Source of the DNA: Aromatoleum buckelii
GTDB taxonomy: Bacteria; Pseudomonadota; Gammaproteobacteria; Burkholderiales; Rhodocyclaceae
DNA: 64,000 nt
Assembly (NCBI RefSeq): GCF_012910785.2
Contig: NZ_WTVH02000010.1
Coordinates: 620,001-684,000 of the forward strand
Direction: 5' to 3'
Positions 1 to 8,342 of this stretch are shown here, one piece after another. A model generated the notes under the pieces. The model had not been told where the DNA came from. It searched no databases and worked only from the letters and a program-made list of their open reading frames with translations. A program made the position numbers and the translations under genes. How positions within the stretch are numbered: the stretch's first letter is position 1; each line of letters opens with the position of its first letter.

Positions 1-678
1 CATCAGGTCGGCGAGCTCTCCCTCGGCGCGCGCGAGCAGCCGGCCGACGTCCTTCGCGACGGGGAACGCGAGCAGCGCCATGATGCGATAGGTTTCGATC
101 TCGACGAGCCGCTGGACGCTGCGGCCGGCCTGCCGCGGAGTCAGCGAGCGGTTGAAGACGACGAAGCGTGAAAAACCCTCGACGATGCGGAAGTCGGTCA
201 GCACCCATCCGGCCCCGCTGGCAATCTGCGACGCGACAGTCGGAATGAACTCATGACCCTCCTGGGCGATGACCGTTTCCGGCGGAACATCGTCCGCATC
301 ACGCACTTCGACCTGGGTGGCGACGATCAGCTGACCCGGGATGCCCTTGCGCCACTCGGCGGGAACCGCCTGCAGCGCAGGCTCGGCGCCATCGCCGACG
401 CGAAAAAACGTATAGCTCGAAAATTCGCTGTGCCGTTCCCATCTGACACGGAATTCGCCGGTGTCGAGCGACACGTGGCCGGTGTCGGTGGAAGGCTCCG
501 GCAAGCCGAGTTGCGCGGCGAGCTGGTGGAGGTGCGCGGGCTCGAGATCGGCGCTGCCGTCGATGTGCAGGAAGGCGAGGTAGCTGACGAATTCCGGCGT
601 ATTGAGCGGCACCGGCGGGCGCGAGTGAACTTCGTCGTTCAGCGCGCGGCGCTGCGGGTGTTCTTCGAACAGGGGCAT
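1..678 (-). CDS. DUF3422 family protein, 3' end cut off by window edge
   Basis: The reading frame starts at an ATG at 676-678 on the minus strand and runs open to base 1, giving the first 226 residues. The start MPLFEEHPQRRALNDEVHSR and the following PPVPLNTPEFVSYLAF are the typical opening of DUF3422 proteins. Members that I recall are about 400 residues or more with hydrophobic helices near the C-terminus, so roughly half is missing here. The visible part is soluble and rich in Glu/Arg, ending in a likely helical stretch (VEIETYRIMALLAFPVAKD). Function is unknown; a membrane-anchored protein is only inferred from relatives. It is last in a minus-strand run after the OmpA-like lipoprotein, separated by about 110 bases containing a hairpin. 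Confidence 0.75.
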   Translation of the reverse strand, partial: MPLFEEHPQRRALNDEVHSRPPVPLNTPEFVSYLAFLHIDGSADLEPAHLHQLAAQLGLPEPSTDTGHVSLDTGEFRVRWERHSEFSSYTFFRVGDGAEPALQAVPAEWRKGIPGQLIVATQVEVRDADDVPPETVIAQEGHEFIPTVASQIASGAGWVLTDFRIVEGFSRFVVFNRSLTPRQAGRSVQRLVEIETYRIMALLAFPVAKDVGRLLARAEGELADLM

Positions 679-745
679 GATGAGGGGACGAGCCGCAGGA
701 GTGTGCAAGAGTACCCATCCTGCCGGCATCGCGGAAGCTCCGCCG

Positions 746-772
746 CGCCGGGCGTCCCGACAACGCCCGGCG
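746..772 (-). terminator. GC-rich hairpin downstream of the OmpA-like gene
   Basis: Perfect 10-base inverted repeat (arms cgccgggcgt at 746-755 and acgcccggcg at 763-772, 7-base loop), 17 bases past the lipoprotein stop codon. No T-run follows on either strand, so it is a weak terminator candidate or an RNA-stabilising stem. Confidence 0.4.
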
Positions 773-788
773 GCAAGGCGACCCGGAC

Positions 789-1553
789 TCAGTAGCGCGG
801 AGTTTGCAGCGGTTGCTGCGCGGGTTGTTGCTGTACCGGCCGCTGCTGTATCGGCTGCTGCTGTGCCGGCTGCTGCTGCTGTGCCGGCTGCTGCTGCTGT
901 GCCGGCTGCTGCGCCGGAACGATCAGCATTTCGACGCGCCGGTTCTGCGCGCGTCCGGCAGCGGTGCTGTTGTCGGCAACGGGACGCGTCAGGCCGTAGC
1001 CGACTGCTGCCAGCCGGTTTGCGTCAACGCCGCGCTGGATCAGGTAGCTGCGTACCGCGCTGGCGCGGTTCTCGGACAGCGTCTGGTTGTAGCTCGCGGA
1101 GCCGACCGAATCGGTGTGCCCTTCGACCTGGACGACGGTGTCCGGATACTGCTGGATGCTCTGCGCGAGCTGACCCAGCACCGGCTGGAACTGCGGCTTG
1201 ATATCCGCGCGGTTCGTGTCGAACGTGATGTTCTCCGGGGCTTGCAGGCGGATCGTGTCGCCCTGGCGCTGGACCTCGACGCCGGTGCCTGCCATCTGCT
1301 CGCGCAGTTCCGCTTCCTGCTTGTCCATCTGGCGGCCGATCAGGCCGCCGACCGTCGCGCCGACGGCCGCGCCGATCAGGCCGCCTTTGGTGCGATCACC
1401 GGATCCCGACACGACGCTGCCCAGCACTGCGCCGGCACCGGCGCCGATCGTCGCTCCGCGGGCGGTTTTCGCGGTGTCGCCGTAGTAGGGGTTTTGGGCG
1501 CACCCGGCGATCAGCAGCGTCGTGACGGTGGCAAGAAGGGCTGTTTTCATCAT
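789..1553 (-). CDS. OmpA-family outer-membrane lipoprotein with glycine zipper
   Basis: This 254-residue protein has a lipoprotein signal ending in the lipobox LIAGC (Cys18). Next comes a glycine-zipper segment at about 32-75 (GATIGAGAGAVLGSVV, then GGLIGAAVGATVGGLIG). An OmpA C-terminal peptidoglycan-binding domain covers about 105-213, with the signatures VEGHTDSVGSASYNQ and NRRVEML. This matches the YiaD/PA-type OmpA lipoproteins: lipid-anchored in the outer membrane and gripping peptidoglycan (known of the family). The C-terminal 40 residues are an unusual Gln/Pro/Ala tail made by an 18-base repeat. Two adjacent ATG codons open the frame. It lies 58 bases after the PA2778-like gene and is probably in the same unit. 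Confidence 0.9.
   Translation of the reverse strand: MMKTALLATVTTLLIAGCAQNPYYGDTAKTARGATIGAGAGAVLGSVVSGSGDRTKGGLIGAAVGATVGGLIGRQMDKQEAELREQMAGTGVEVQRQGDTIRLQAPENITFDTNRADIKPQFQPVLGQLAQSIQQYPDTVVQVEGHTDSVGSASYNQTLSENRASAVRSYLIQRGVDANRLAAVGYGLTRPVADNSTAAGRAQNRRVEMLIVPAQQPAQQQQPAQQQQPAQQQPIQQRPVQQQPAQQPLQTPRY
865..917 (-). repeat. 18-bp tandem repeat encoding a PAQQQQ tail
   Basis: Two exact copies of gccggctgctgctgctgt (865-882, 883-900) and a partial third, inside the lipoprotein gene. They encode a repeated PAQQQQ motif. Such in-frame repeats can change copy number by slippage without breaking the gene. Confidence 0.75.
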
Positions 1554-1611
1554 TCGTGACCTCTACGTGTTGTTGTGTTTTATGTACGGATTCTGCCCCA
1601 TGCCATCGATC

Positions 1612-2565
1612 CTATCGCTCGATGGCACGCAGCGTCGCGAGCGCGGTTTCGCGTAGCGGGCCGCCGAGCTCGACCGCGCGCTGGGCGGCGCGTCTCGCTT
1701 CATCCCGTCGTCCGAGTTCGAGCAGCACCGAGGCGTGGTTGTTCCATGCGGCGGCCGAGTCGTGGCGGGCAGCGGCGTTGCGGAACGCCTGTTCGGCGCC
1801 GGCCTTGTCGCCCGCTGCATGGCGCGCGTTGCCTAGGCCCATTGCCAGCACCAGGCTGTCGGGCCAGCGCGCGAGCGCCGCGGCGTAGGCTCGCGTGGCG
1901 GCATCGGGTGGCGCACTGCGTTCGAATGCGACGAGCGCGCGCGTCGCTTCGTCCTCGGTCGCGGTGACGGGCAGCCTGCCGGGAGGCAGCGCGACGAAGG
2001 CCCAGCGCTGCGACCGGTCCCAAGTGTGTTCGAAAGTGCGGAACGCGAGTTCGAGGCGCTTGGTCGTGCCGGAGCGCAGCACGAAGGCCGCCGCGTCAAG
2101 GTCGTAGCCGACCACGACCGCATAGTGCCAGGTCGGCGCCCATGACAGGCCGAGGTTCTGCAGCACGATCACCGGGTGGCCCGCTGCGGTCTCCCGCATC
2201 ACCGCTTCGAGCGAACCCGGCAGCAGCGTCGCGACCATGCCGTGGCGCCGAGCGCCGGCGAGCATCTCGAGCTGCAGCGAACCTTCGCGGCCAGGCAGGA
2301 ACACCTCGTCGACGAGCGCTTCCGGCCGGATCTCGGGACCGTTCGCCGACAGCGCCGTCGCCAGCGCCGCTGGTCCGCACTGGAGTTCGAGCTGCGGGAA
2401 GAACGGTGTCTCCACCAGCTCGACCTGCCGTGGCAGGTCGGGCGGCGGGCGGCCGAGCAACTGCGGCGCCTGAACCGCGCAGCCCGTCAGCGCGAGCATC
2501 AGCAGCATCGCTGCGCACAGCGCGGCGAAAGGGAGCGCAGGGTGTCGGCGAAAGCCGGGCCGCAC
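1612..2565 (-). CDS. PA2778-type C39-like cysteine peptidase lipoprotein with TPR tail
   Basis: I chose the GTG at 2563-2565, just beyond the stop of the upstream gene. It yields a 317-residue protein with a signal peptide ending in the lipobox LTGC (Cys29). The frame stays open upstream but would overlap the PA2779 gene by 155 bases. A papain-like C39 fold is suggested by QCGPAAL (Cys63), by PTWHYAVVVGYD (His147 followed by a conserved Asp), and by the region between them. The last about 90 residues resemble TPR repeats (AWNNHASVLLELGRRDEARR). Family knowledge: 'PA2778 family cysteine peptidase', always beside PA2779. The substrate is unknown; peptide processing at the outer membrane is an inference. 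Confidence 0.85.
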   Translation of the reverse strand: MRPGFRRHPALPFAALCAAMLLMLALTGCAVQAPQLLGRPPPDLPRQVELVETPFFPQLELQCGPAALATALSANGPEIRPEALVDEVFLPGREGSLQLEMLAGARRHGMVATLLPGSLEAVMRETAAGHPVIVLQNLGLSWAPTWHYAVVVGYDLDAAAFVLRSGTTKRLELAFRTFEHTWDRSQRWAFVALPPGRLPVTATEDEATRALVAFERSAPPDAATRAYAAALARWPDSLVLAMGLGNARHAAGDKAGAEQAFRNAAARHDSAAAWNNHASVLLELGRRDEARRAAQRAVELGGPLRETALATLRAIER

Positions 2566-2581
2566 GGCGTCGTTCGGTGCG

Positions 2582-2983
2582 CTAGCGGATCGAACGGGTG
2601 AACGGGAAGATCTTCGTGAAACCGAGGATGTCGGTGACGAGCAGCACGATGAACACGAACAGCAGCACGCCAAGCACGTCGGAGGCGCCGGCCGGCGCGT
2701 TTTCGATCTGCTGCGCGAGCAGCGATGCTTCGTCATCGGTCAGGGCCGCAATGCGCTCCTTGGCGACGTCGGGACTCAAACCGAAGCGCTCAAGCTGGGC
2801 CTGCACGTCGGCGCGGGTCATCAGCGCCCCGAGACGCGCATGCGGCGAATCTTCTGGCGAAGCTGCGGCCATGCCGGCGATCTGTTCGGTCGTGACGAGC
2901 GCCGCCTGCGCGGCCTGGATCATCGTCGCATTCGAAAAGCAGATGACCAGCAGCATTGCGAACAGTCGTTGTAGCTGTTTCAT
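2582..2983 (-). CDS. PA2779 family small membrane protein
   Basis: This 133-residue protein has an N-terminal signal or anchor (LFAMLLVICFSNATMIQAAQA) and a C-terminal membrane helix at about 103-122 (VLGVLLFVFIVLLVTDILGF). Between them is a charged helical section (ALMTRADVQAQLERFGLSPD). This is the layout of PA2779 family proteins, which travel with the PA2778-type peptidase encoded 16 bases downstream. The conserved motif of the middle part suggests a recognised substrate or partner of that peptidase, but this is inference. A strong ribosome binding site (aagaggaga) precedes the ATG at 2983. Confidence 0.85.
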   Translation of the reverse strand: MKQLQRLFAMLLVICFSNATMIQAAQAALVTTEQIAGMAAASPEDSPHARLGALMTRADVQAQLERFGLSPDVAKERIAALTDDEASLLAQQIENAPAGASDVLGVLLFVFIVLLVTDILGFTKIFPFTRSIR

Positions 2984-3043
2984 GATTCGTCTCCTCTTCT
3001 TGTTCGACCGGGAATCGCCGCGCCCTCACCGTTCGCACCCCGG

Positions 3044-3059
3044 AACGGTCCGGACCGTT
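3044..3059. promoter_or_regulatory. Perfect 16-base palindrome in the PA2779 promoter region
   Basis: The sequence AACGGTCCGGACCGTT is a perfect palindrome. It lies 61 bases upstream of the PA2779 start and a few bases downstream of a minus-strand TAGAAT box at 3062-3067, about where transcription would begin. A dimeric repressor site is the natural reading, but no regulator is encoded next to it. Confidence 0.4.
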
Positions 3060-3061
3060 TC

Positions 3062-3067
3062 ATTCTA
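3062..3067 (-). promoter_or_regulatory. Candidate -10 box for the PA2779-PA2778-lipoprotein unit
   Basis: TAGAAT on the minus strand, about 80 bases upstream of the PA2779 start. No convincing -35 box is seen 17 bases upstream. Bases 2984-3252 hold no gene that I can support. Confidence 0.35.
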
Positions 3068-3252
3068 GGCGCAGCCACCGGCGTTCGCGAGGACAAAGGA
3101 GTATCCAAAAGTATGTCAATGCGGTCGCACGTCGAGCGCTTCGGCAATCACTGCCGCGGGTCGGCGAGAAGGAAGGGGTCCGTCGTTTCGACGGCGTGTC
3201 CGAGCGCATCGCCATGCCGATGGGTCGCGAACCGGGCCACTTGCAAAACGCG

Positions 3253-3903
3253 TTACTGCTGTGGCGGCCCGTGTCGTGGTGGGGGGAGTGCGGGGACATG
3301 TCGCAGGTCGCCGGGCACGTCGATGTCATGCATCGCGTCTCCGATATGCAATGACCAGCCGATCTCGCGGAGGCGTGCGACCGTCACCGCAGCGACCGTT
3401 TCGGTGCTCCACGCGATGCCGCTGAAGAGCCGCGGGTGGAAACGCGACAGGCCGAGCAGCACGTAGCCGCCATCGGTGCTCGGGTGAATCACCGCGTCGT
3501 GCGTGCGCAGGGTGGCTGCCGCGGCACGCAGCACCGCGGGGCCGAGCTCGATGCAATCGGTGCCGATCAGCAACGCCGCTTCGCCCCGTTCGGTCGTGCG
3601 CCGCACCGCGTGGGCCATGCGTCGACCGAGGTCTCCCTCGCCTTGGTCAGCGACCGCGATTCCGGCGGGCAACGCGATATCGCGCCACGCGAGCGTGCCG
3701 ACATGCGGAGTGGCAACGAGTTCGACCGGCCCGACTGCGGCGGCGAGGGCGGCGGCGAGCGTATCGTCCAGCATGCGCCGCGCAAGCGCCGCGGCACCGA
3801 CGGTCCCGAGCGCGGGGATCAGCCGCGTCTTGGCGAAGCCGGGCCGGGGCGCCTTGGCGAAGACGAGGATGCGGAGGGGCTTCGCCGCGACGTCGACAGT
3901 CAT
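3253..3903 (-). CDS. TIGR04282 family glycosyltransferase-like protein (DUF2064)
   Basis: This 216-residue protein has the DUF2064 pattern: an opening KPLRILVFAKAPRPGFAKTRL, a central LIGTDCIELGP and then HPSTDGGYVLLGLSRF. These correspond to the nucleotide-sugar-binding strand and the metal-binding Asp of a GT-A fold. The family is often annotated 'arsenosugar biosynthesis glycosyltransferase' because some members sit beside arsenic genes. No arsenic gene is nearby here, so that name should not be taken literally. It starts one base after the stop of the TIGR04283 gene; the two are a recurring pair and are almost certainly co-translated. Confidence 0.85.
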   Translation of the reverse strand: MTVDVAAKPLRILVFAKAPRPGFAKTRLIPALGTVGAAALARRMLDDTLAAALAAAVGPVELVATPHVGTLAWRDIALPAGIAVADQGEGDLGRRMAHAVRRTTERGEAALLIGTDCIELGPAVLRAAAATLRTHDAVIHPSTDGGYVLLGLSRFHPRLFSGIAWSTETVAAVTVARLREIGWSLHIGDAMHDIDVPGDLRHVPALPPPRHGPPQQ

Positions 3904-3904
3904 G

Positions 3905-4576
3905 TCAGCGGTACCGCTCGGCGAGCTGCTCGGCCGGCACGCCGCGCCACCACGCCCAGCGCAGCCGCCACATCAGCAGGATCGTTCGCCACACGCCGCG
4001 CGTCTCCCAGCGTCGTCCCGAGGTGTGCACGCGCTGGCGCAAGCACGCCGGAGGAGAGAGCGCTTTCAGGCGCCGGGAGAATTCGATGTCTTCCATCAGC
4101 GGCAACGGCGCAAAGCTGCCGACGGTCTCGAAAGCCGCGCGCGTGACGAAAATCGCCTGGTCGCCGGTGGCGATGCCGGTGAGCCGCGAACGCAGGTTCA
4201 TCATCGCCGCGACGAGGGGCAGCATCGGGCTGCGGCCGTCGATATGGACGTCGAAACGGCCCCACGCGCAGCTGCCGTGCAGCGCTGCAGCGACGATGCG
4301 GTCGGCGGACGGCGGCAGCGTCGTGTCGGCATGGAGGAACAGCAGCGCGTCGCCCGTCGCCCGGGCAGCGCCGGCGTTCATCTGGAGCGCCCGGCCGGCG
4401 GGGCTTCGGATGACGACGACACCGGCGCGTTCGGCGATCCCGGCCGAGCCGTCGCTGCTGCCGCCATCGACGACGATGATCTCGGTGCCGCGGGCGCGCA
4501 ACGGGGCGAGCCGCGCGAGCAGCCCGGGGAGGTTGCCGGCCTCGTTCAGGACCGGGATGACGATCGACAGCTTCAT
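3905..4576 (-). CDS. TIGR04283 family glycosyltransferase (GT2-like)
   Basis: From the ATG at 4574-4576 this is a 223-residue GT-A glycosyltransferase: MKLSIVIPVLNEAGNLPGL, then IIVVDGGSSDGSAGIAE (donor-binding Asp), then LLFLHADTTLPP (DxD-equivalent, metal binding). All sit where GT2 enzymes have them. Two upstream ATGs (4621, 4645) would add a 15-23 residue extension that does not look like protein of this family, so I prefer the shorter form. TIGR04283 proteins are paired with TIGR04282 ones, as here. Their acceptor is not known; a link to a modified lipid or small molecule is inference. Confidence 0.85.
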   Translation of the reverse strand: MKLSIVIPVLNEAGNLPGLLARLAPLRARGTEIIVVDGGSSDGSAGIAERAGVVVIRSPAGRALQMNAGAARATGDALLFLHADTTLPPSADRIVAAALHGSCAWGRFDVHIDGRSPMLPLVAAMMNLRSRLTGIATGDQAIFVTRAAFETVGSFAPLPLMEDIEFSRRLKALSPPACLRQRVHTSGRRWETRGVWRTILLMWRLRWAWWRGVPAEQLAERYR

Positions 4577-4781
4577 CGTCCGATGCAGCCGGGACAGCGG
4601 AGCAGGCACGGGTTTTTCCATGGGCGTGGTGCGTACGCGAGGCACCGCTCTATGCCGGGAGCGTGCCGGCGACAGCGGCCCGCAGTCTACACTCGTGGCC
4701 AGTCACATCGTTGCCGTCCGTCGGAACGGAAAGCTCCCCCGGCGAGGGGGCATCGACAACCCTATGCTGCGGGAGACGCGC

Positions 4782-5552
4782 ATGAAAAGAGTGTTGCCAC
4801 TTTGCCGTCGCGTCGCGCACAGCATCGGAAGGATCGTACCCGCATGTTTGCTGGCGTTCGCCGCGGAAATCTTCCCGTCGCCGCTCCTGTCGCAAACACC
4901 GGCACCGTTCTCGGCGGCCGAACCGGACACGCCGCCGCCGGCTCCGTGGCGACACCAGCCGCTGCCGCGAGTCGAGCGGCAGAACCGCTTCGACCTCGTC
5001 GAGGACGACGGGCGGACAGTCCTGCGGGTCCGCTCGGAGGCCGCCGCGTCGACGCTCGCCCAGCCGCTCGACGTCGACCCGGCGGAAACGCCGGTGCTGG
5101 AATGGCGCTGGAAAGTTTCCCGGCCGGTGGCCGGCTCGGACTTCAGCCACAAGAGCGGCGACGACTACGCCGCCAGGGTGTATGTGCTGTTCGACTATCC
5201 GGTCGAACGGCTGTCGCTCGCCGACCGGGCCAAAATCACGCTCGGGCGCGCCCTGTATGGAGCCGATCTGCCCGCGGCCGCGCTCGCGTACGTATGGGGC
5301 ACGGCGCAGCCGGCAGGGGCGATCGGCCCGAACCCTTATACCGACCGGGTCAGGATGGTCGTCGTCGACAGCGGCGCGGCGCATGCCGGGCAGTGGGTAA
5401 GCGTGCGCCGCAATGTCGCTGCCGATTTCCGCGCGGCCTTCGGCGAAGCGGCGCCGCGCATCGTCGGTGTCGCTGTCAGCGCCGATACCGACAACACCGG
5501 CGAGCGGGTGACGACGCTGTTCGGCGACCTGCGCTTCGTCGCCGACCGATGA
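4782..5552 (+). CDS. DUF3047 exported protein
   Basis: The 256-residue frame starts at ATG 4782, preceded by gggaga five bases upstream; an ATG at 4764 has no such site. A signal peptide is likely in the first 40 residues (VPACLLAFAAEIFPSPLLSQ). The rest matches DUF3047: VLEWRWKVSRPV at about 105-120, DDYAARVYVLFDYP, a characteristic YVWGTAQPAG, and GVAVSADTDNTGE near the end. The family resembles a beta-sandwich, possibly carbohydrate-binding; function is not established. It is divergent from the TIGR04283/TIGR04282 pair and converges on fba with only 12 bases between. The frame also stays open far upstream, which is a GC-richness effect. Confidence 0.8.
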   Translation: MKRVLPLCRRVAHSIGRIVPACLLAFAAEIFPSPLLSQTPAPFSAAEPDTPPPAPWRHQPLPRVERQNRFDLVEDDGRTVLRVRSEAAASTLAQPLDVDPAETPVLEWRWKVSRPVAGSDFSHKSGDDYAARVYVLFDYPVERLSLADRAKITLGRALYGADLPAAALAYVWGTAQPAGAIGPNPYTDRVRMVVVDSGAAHAGQWVSVRRNVAADFRAAFGEAAPRIVGVAVSADTDNTGERVTTLFGDLRFVADR

Positions 5553-5564
5553 CGCGATGCGCGC

Positions 5565-6629
5565 TCAGCGCACGACCTGGGTCAATTCACCGCTCTTGTA
5601 ACGGGCAGCGATTTTTTCCAGCGACATCGGCTTGATGCGGCTCGCCTGGCCGGCGCAGCCGAACGCTTCGAAGCGCGCCTTGCAGACCAGCTTGGCCGCT
5701 TCGCGCGCCGGCTTGAGGAATTCGCGCGGGTCGAACTTCGACGGATTCTCGGCCATGAACTTGCGCACCGCGCCGGTCATCGCGAGGCGGATGTCGGTGT
5801 CGATGTTGATCTTGCGCACGCCGAATCTGATCGCGGTCTGGATCTCCTCGACCGGCACGCCGTACGTCTCCTTCATGTCGCCGCCGTACTGCCTGATGAT
5901 CTCGAGCAGTTCCTGCGGCACGCTCGACGAGCCGTGCATGACGAGGTGGGTGTTCGGGATGCGTGCATGGATCGCCTTGACGCGGTCGATCGCGAGGATG
6001 TCGCCGGTCGGCTTGCGGCTGAACTTGTACGCGCCATGGCTCGTGCCGATCGCGATCGCGAGGGCGTCGCAGTCGGTCTGCCTGACGAAGTCGGCGGCTT
6101 GGTCGGGGTCGGTCAGCAGCATCGAATGGTCGAGCGTGCCTTCGGCGCCGAGCCCGTCTTCCTCGCCGGCCTGGCCGGTCTCGAGCGAGCCGAGGCAGCC
6201 GAGCTCGGCTTCGACGGTGATGCCGATCGCATGGGAAAACTTGACCACCTCGCGGCTCACTGCGACGTTGTAGTCATACGACGACGGGGTCTTGCCGTCT
6301 TCGAGCAGCGACCCGTCCATCATCACGCTCGAGAAGCCCGAGCGGATCGCGGCCATGCAGATCGCCGGCGACTGGCCGTGGTCCTGGTGCATGACGACCG
6401 GGATATGCGGGTACGCTTCGATCGCCGCGTCGATGAGGTGGCGCAGGAACGGCTCGCCGGCGTATTTCCGCGCGCCGGCCGAAGCCTGCATGATGACCGG
6501 GCTGTCGGCCTCGGCGGCCGCTTCCATGATCGCCTGGACCTGTTCCAGGTTATTGACGTTGAACGCCGGCAGGCCGTAGCCGTTCTCGGCGGCGTGATCG
6601 AGCAGCTGGCGCATCGAAACGAGGGGCAT
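5565..6629 (-). CDS. fba: Fructose-bisphosphate aldolase, class II, Calvin-cycle subtype
   Basis: This 354-residue enzyme reversibly joins DHAP and glyceraldehyde-3-phosphate into fructose-1,6-bisphosphate (and sedoheptulose bisphosphate in the Calvin subtype). It has the class II metal site HQDHG (Asp83, His84), the [15 protein letters not shown] loop, HGSSSVPQ, and the phosphate-binding [15 protein letters not shown]. Length and the insertions after residue 140 fit the cbbA-like subtype rather than the E. coli fbaA type. The start ATG follows ggagaa with 6-base spacing. It is the last gene of the tkt-gap-pgk-pyk-fba run, but 230 bases separate it from pyk and a TAGAAT box lies in that gap, so it may also have its own promoter. 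Confidence 0.95.
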   Translation of the reverse strand: MPLVSMRQLLDHAAENGYGLPAFNVNNLEQVQAIMEAAAEADSPVIMQASAGARKYAGEPFLRHLIDAAIEAYPHIPVVMHQDHGQSPAICMAAIRSGFSSVMMDGSLLEDGKTPSSYDYNVAVSREVVKFSHAIGITVEAELGCLGSLETGQAGEEDGLGAEGTLDHSMLLTDPDQAADFVRQTDCDALAIAIGTSHGAYKFSRKPTGDILAIDRVKAIHARIPNTHLVMHGSSSVPQELLEIIRQYGGDMKETYGVPVEEIQTAIRFGVRKINIDTDIRLAMTGAVRKFMAENPSKFDPREFLKPAREAAKLVCKARFEAFGCAGQASRIKPMSLEKIAARYKSGELTQVVR

Positions 6630-6690
6630 GGTACTTCTCCGCAGTTGGGTCGCCGGCAGGGCGGGCGCGCGACGTTGAAATTTGGACCGC

Positions 6691-6696
6691 ATTCTA
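6691..6696 (-). promoter_or_regulatory. Candidate -10 box for fba
   Basis: TAGAAT on the minus strand, 62 bases upstream of the fba start, in the 230-base gap after pyk (6630-6859). The gap also holds a 7-base GC stem (arms at 6829-6835 and 6842-6848) just past the pyk stop. Together they suggest partial uncoupling of fba from the upstream operon. Confidence 0.35.
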
Positions 6697-6859
6697 GCGC
6701 TGTTCGTGCATCGTGGGCCGGGGCGTAGGCGAACGGCGTTTCGATGTGAAACGGCCCGCGCAGGCCGAGCCGGAAAAGCACGTAGCTTGCCCGCGTCCCG
6801 TGCCTGCGGGCGACGTCGCGCGCGCTCGCCCCGGCAGGCCGGCCGGGGAGGGGTCGGAT

Positions 6860-8308
6860 TTACTGGTCGGAAACGTGCGGCGGCGGGTGTTCGCCGACGC
6901 GGACGATCTTCAGCGTGTTGGTGCCGCCGGACGCCCCGATCGGCTCGCCGATCGTCAGCACGATCAGGTCGCCGCGCTCGACGACGCCCTGGTCGATCAG
7001 GATCTGCTCGGCCTCCCACAGCAGCACGTCGCGGTCCTGGTGCGTCTGCGACATCAGCAGCGGGAAGACTTCGCGGTACAACGTCATCTGGTTGCGCGCG
7101 CTCACTTCGGGAGTGAGTGCGTAGATCGGCACACCGCTGTTGAGGCGGCTCATCCACAACGCGGTCGAGCCGGTCTGCGTCAGCGACGCGATCGCCTTGA
7201 CCTTGAGGTGCCACGCCGTCCAGATCGCTGCCATCGCGATCGACTGGTCGATGCGTGTGAAGACGCGGTTCAGCACGTCGCGGTCGAGCGCCACGTCGGA
7301 AGACTTCTCGGCTTCGAGGCACACGCGGCTCATCGCCTCGACGACCTCGACGGGGAACCTGCCGGAAGCGGTTTCGGCCGACAGCATCACCGCGTCGGTG
7401 CCGTCGAGCACCGCGTTGGCGACGTCGGAAACTTCGGCGCGCGTCGGCACCGGGCTCGTGATCATCGACTCCATCATCTGCGTCGCGGTGATCGTCAGCT
7501 TGTTGCGGTCGCGTGCGGCGCGGATCATCTTCTTCTGCAGCGCCGGCACCGCGGCGTCGCCGACTTCGACGGCCAGGTCGCCGCGCGCGACCATGATGCC
7601 GTCGGACGCGTCGAGGATTTCATCGAGGTTCGCGACCGCTTCGGTGCGTTCGATCTTCGCGATCAGCAGCGCATCGACGCCTGACGCGCGCATCAGCTGG
7701 CGCGCCATGTACATGTCGGCGGCGCTCTTCGGGAACGACACCGCGACGAAATCGACGCCGATCTTCGCCGCCGTCTTGATGTCGTCCATGTCCTTCGCGG
7801 TCAGCGCCGGCGCAGTCAGGCCGCCGCCCTGGCGGTTGATGCCCTTGTTGTTCGACAGCGTGCCGCCGACCTTGACGACGGTGTGGATCTCGTGGCCGAT
7901 GACGCGCGCGACCGTCAGCTTCAGCCGTCCGTCGTCGAGCAGCAGCACGTCGCCGGCCTTGACGTCCTTCGGCAGGTCCTTGTAGTCCAGCCCGACCCGC
8001 TCCGCGTTGCCCAGCTCGCAGCGCGCGTCGAGGATGAATTCGGCATCGCGCCGCAGTTCGACCTGCCCTTCGGCGAACTTGCCGACACGGATCTTCGGTC
8101 CCTGCAGGTCGGCGAGAATGCCGACCGGCCGGCCCGCCAGCGATGCCGCTTCGCGGATCGCTTCGGCCCGCGCGACGTGATCCTCCGCCTTGCCGTGCGA
8201 GAAATTCATCCGCACGACATCGACGCCGGCGTGGACCATGCGTTCAAGCACCTGCGGGTCGGACGAGGCGGGGCCGAGAGTGGCGACGATCTTGGTGTGG
8301 CGTGGCAT
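6860..8308 (-). CDS. pyk: Pyruvate kinase
   Basis: A 482-residue enzyme making pyruvate and ATP from phosphoenolpyruvate and ADP. Seen: N-terminal [19 protein letters not shown], the catalytic segment [20 protein letters not shown] followed by [14 protein letters not shown], and TQMMESMI. The C-terminal allosteric domain ends with [17 protein letters not shown], where nucleotide or sugar-phosphate effectors bind in the family. I chose ATG 8308 ([12 protein letters not shown]); the next upstream ATG would overlap pgk. It follows pgk by 34 bases on the same strand. Having pyk inside the run makes this block serve glycolysis as well as any carbon fixation. Confidence 0.95.
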   Translation of the reverse strand: MPRHTKIVATLGPASSDPQVLERMVHAGVDVVRMNFSHGKAEDHVARAEAIREAASLAGRPVGILADLQGPKIRVGKFAEGQVELRRDAEFILDARCELGNAERVGLDYKDLPKDVKAGDVLLLDDGRLKLTVARVIGHEIHTVVKVGGTLSNNKGINRQGGGLTAPALTAKDMDDIKTAAKIGVDFVAVSFPKSAADMYMARQLMRASGVDALLIAKIERTEAVANLDEILDASDGIMVARGDLAVEVGDAAVPALQKKMIRAARDRNKLTITATQMMESMITSPVPTRAEVSDVANAVLDGTDAVMLSAETASGRFPVEVVEAMSRVCLEAEKSSDVALDRDVLNRVFTRIDQSIAMAAIWTAWHLKVKAIASLTQTGSTALWMSRLNSGVPIYALTPEVSARNQMTLYREVFPLLMSQTHQDRDVLLWEAEQILIDQGVVERGDLIVLTIGEPIGASGGTNTLKIVRVGEHPPPHVSDQ

Positions 8309-8342
8309 GGATTGTCCGCTGCGGGTCGGTCGGGGGAGGGGG

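Noticed and set aside
865-917. CRISPR-like repeats
   Set aside because: Contiguous in-frame 18-base units without spacers, encoding a Gln/Pro tail.
3060-3329. 89-codon minus-strand frame upstream of PA2779
   Set aside because: Overlaps the end of the TIGR04282 gene and the promoter palindrome; no protein-like pattern.
3503-5635. 710-codon open frame on the plus strand
   Set aside because: It covers TIGR04282/TIGR04283 and DUF3047 in other frames; Arg-rich, no motifs.
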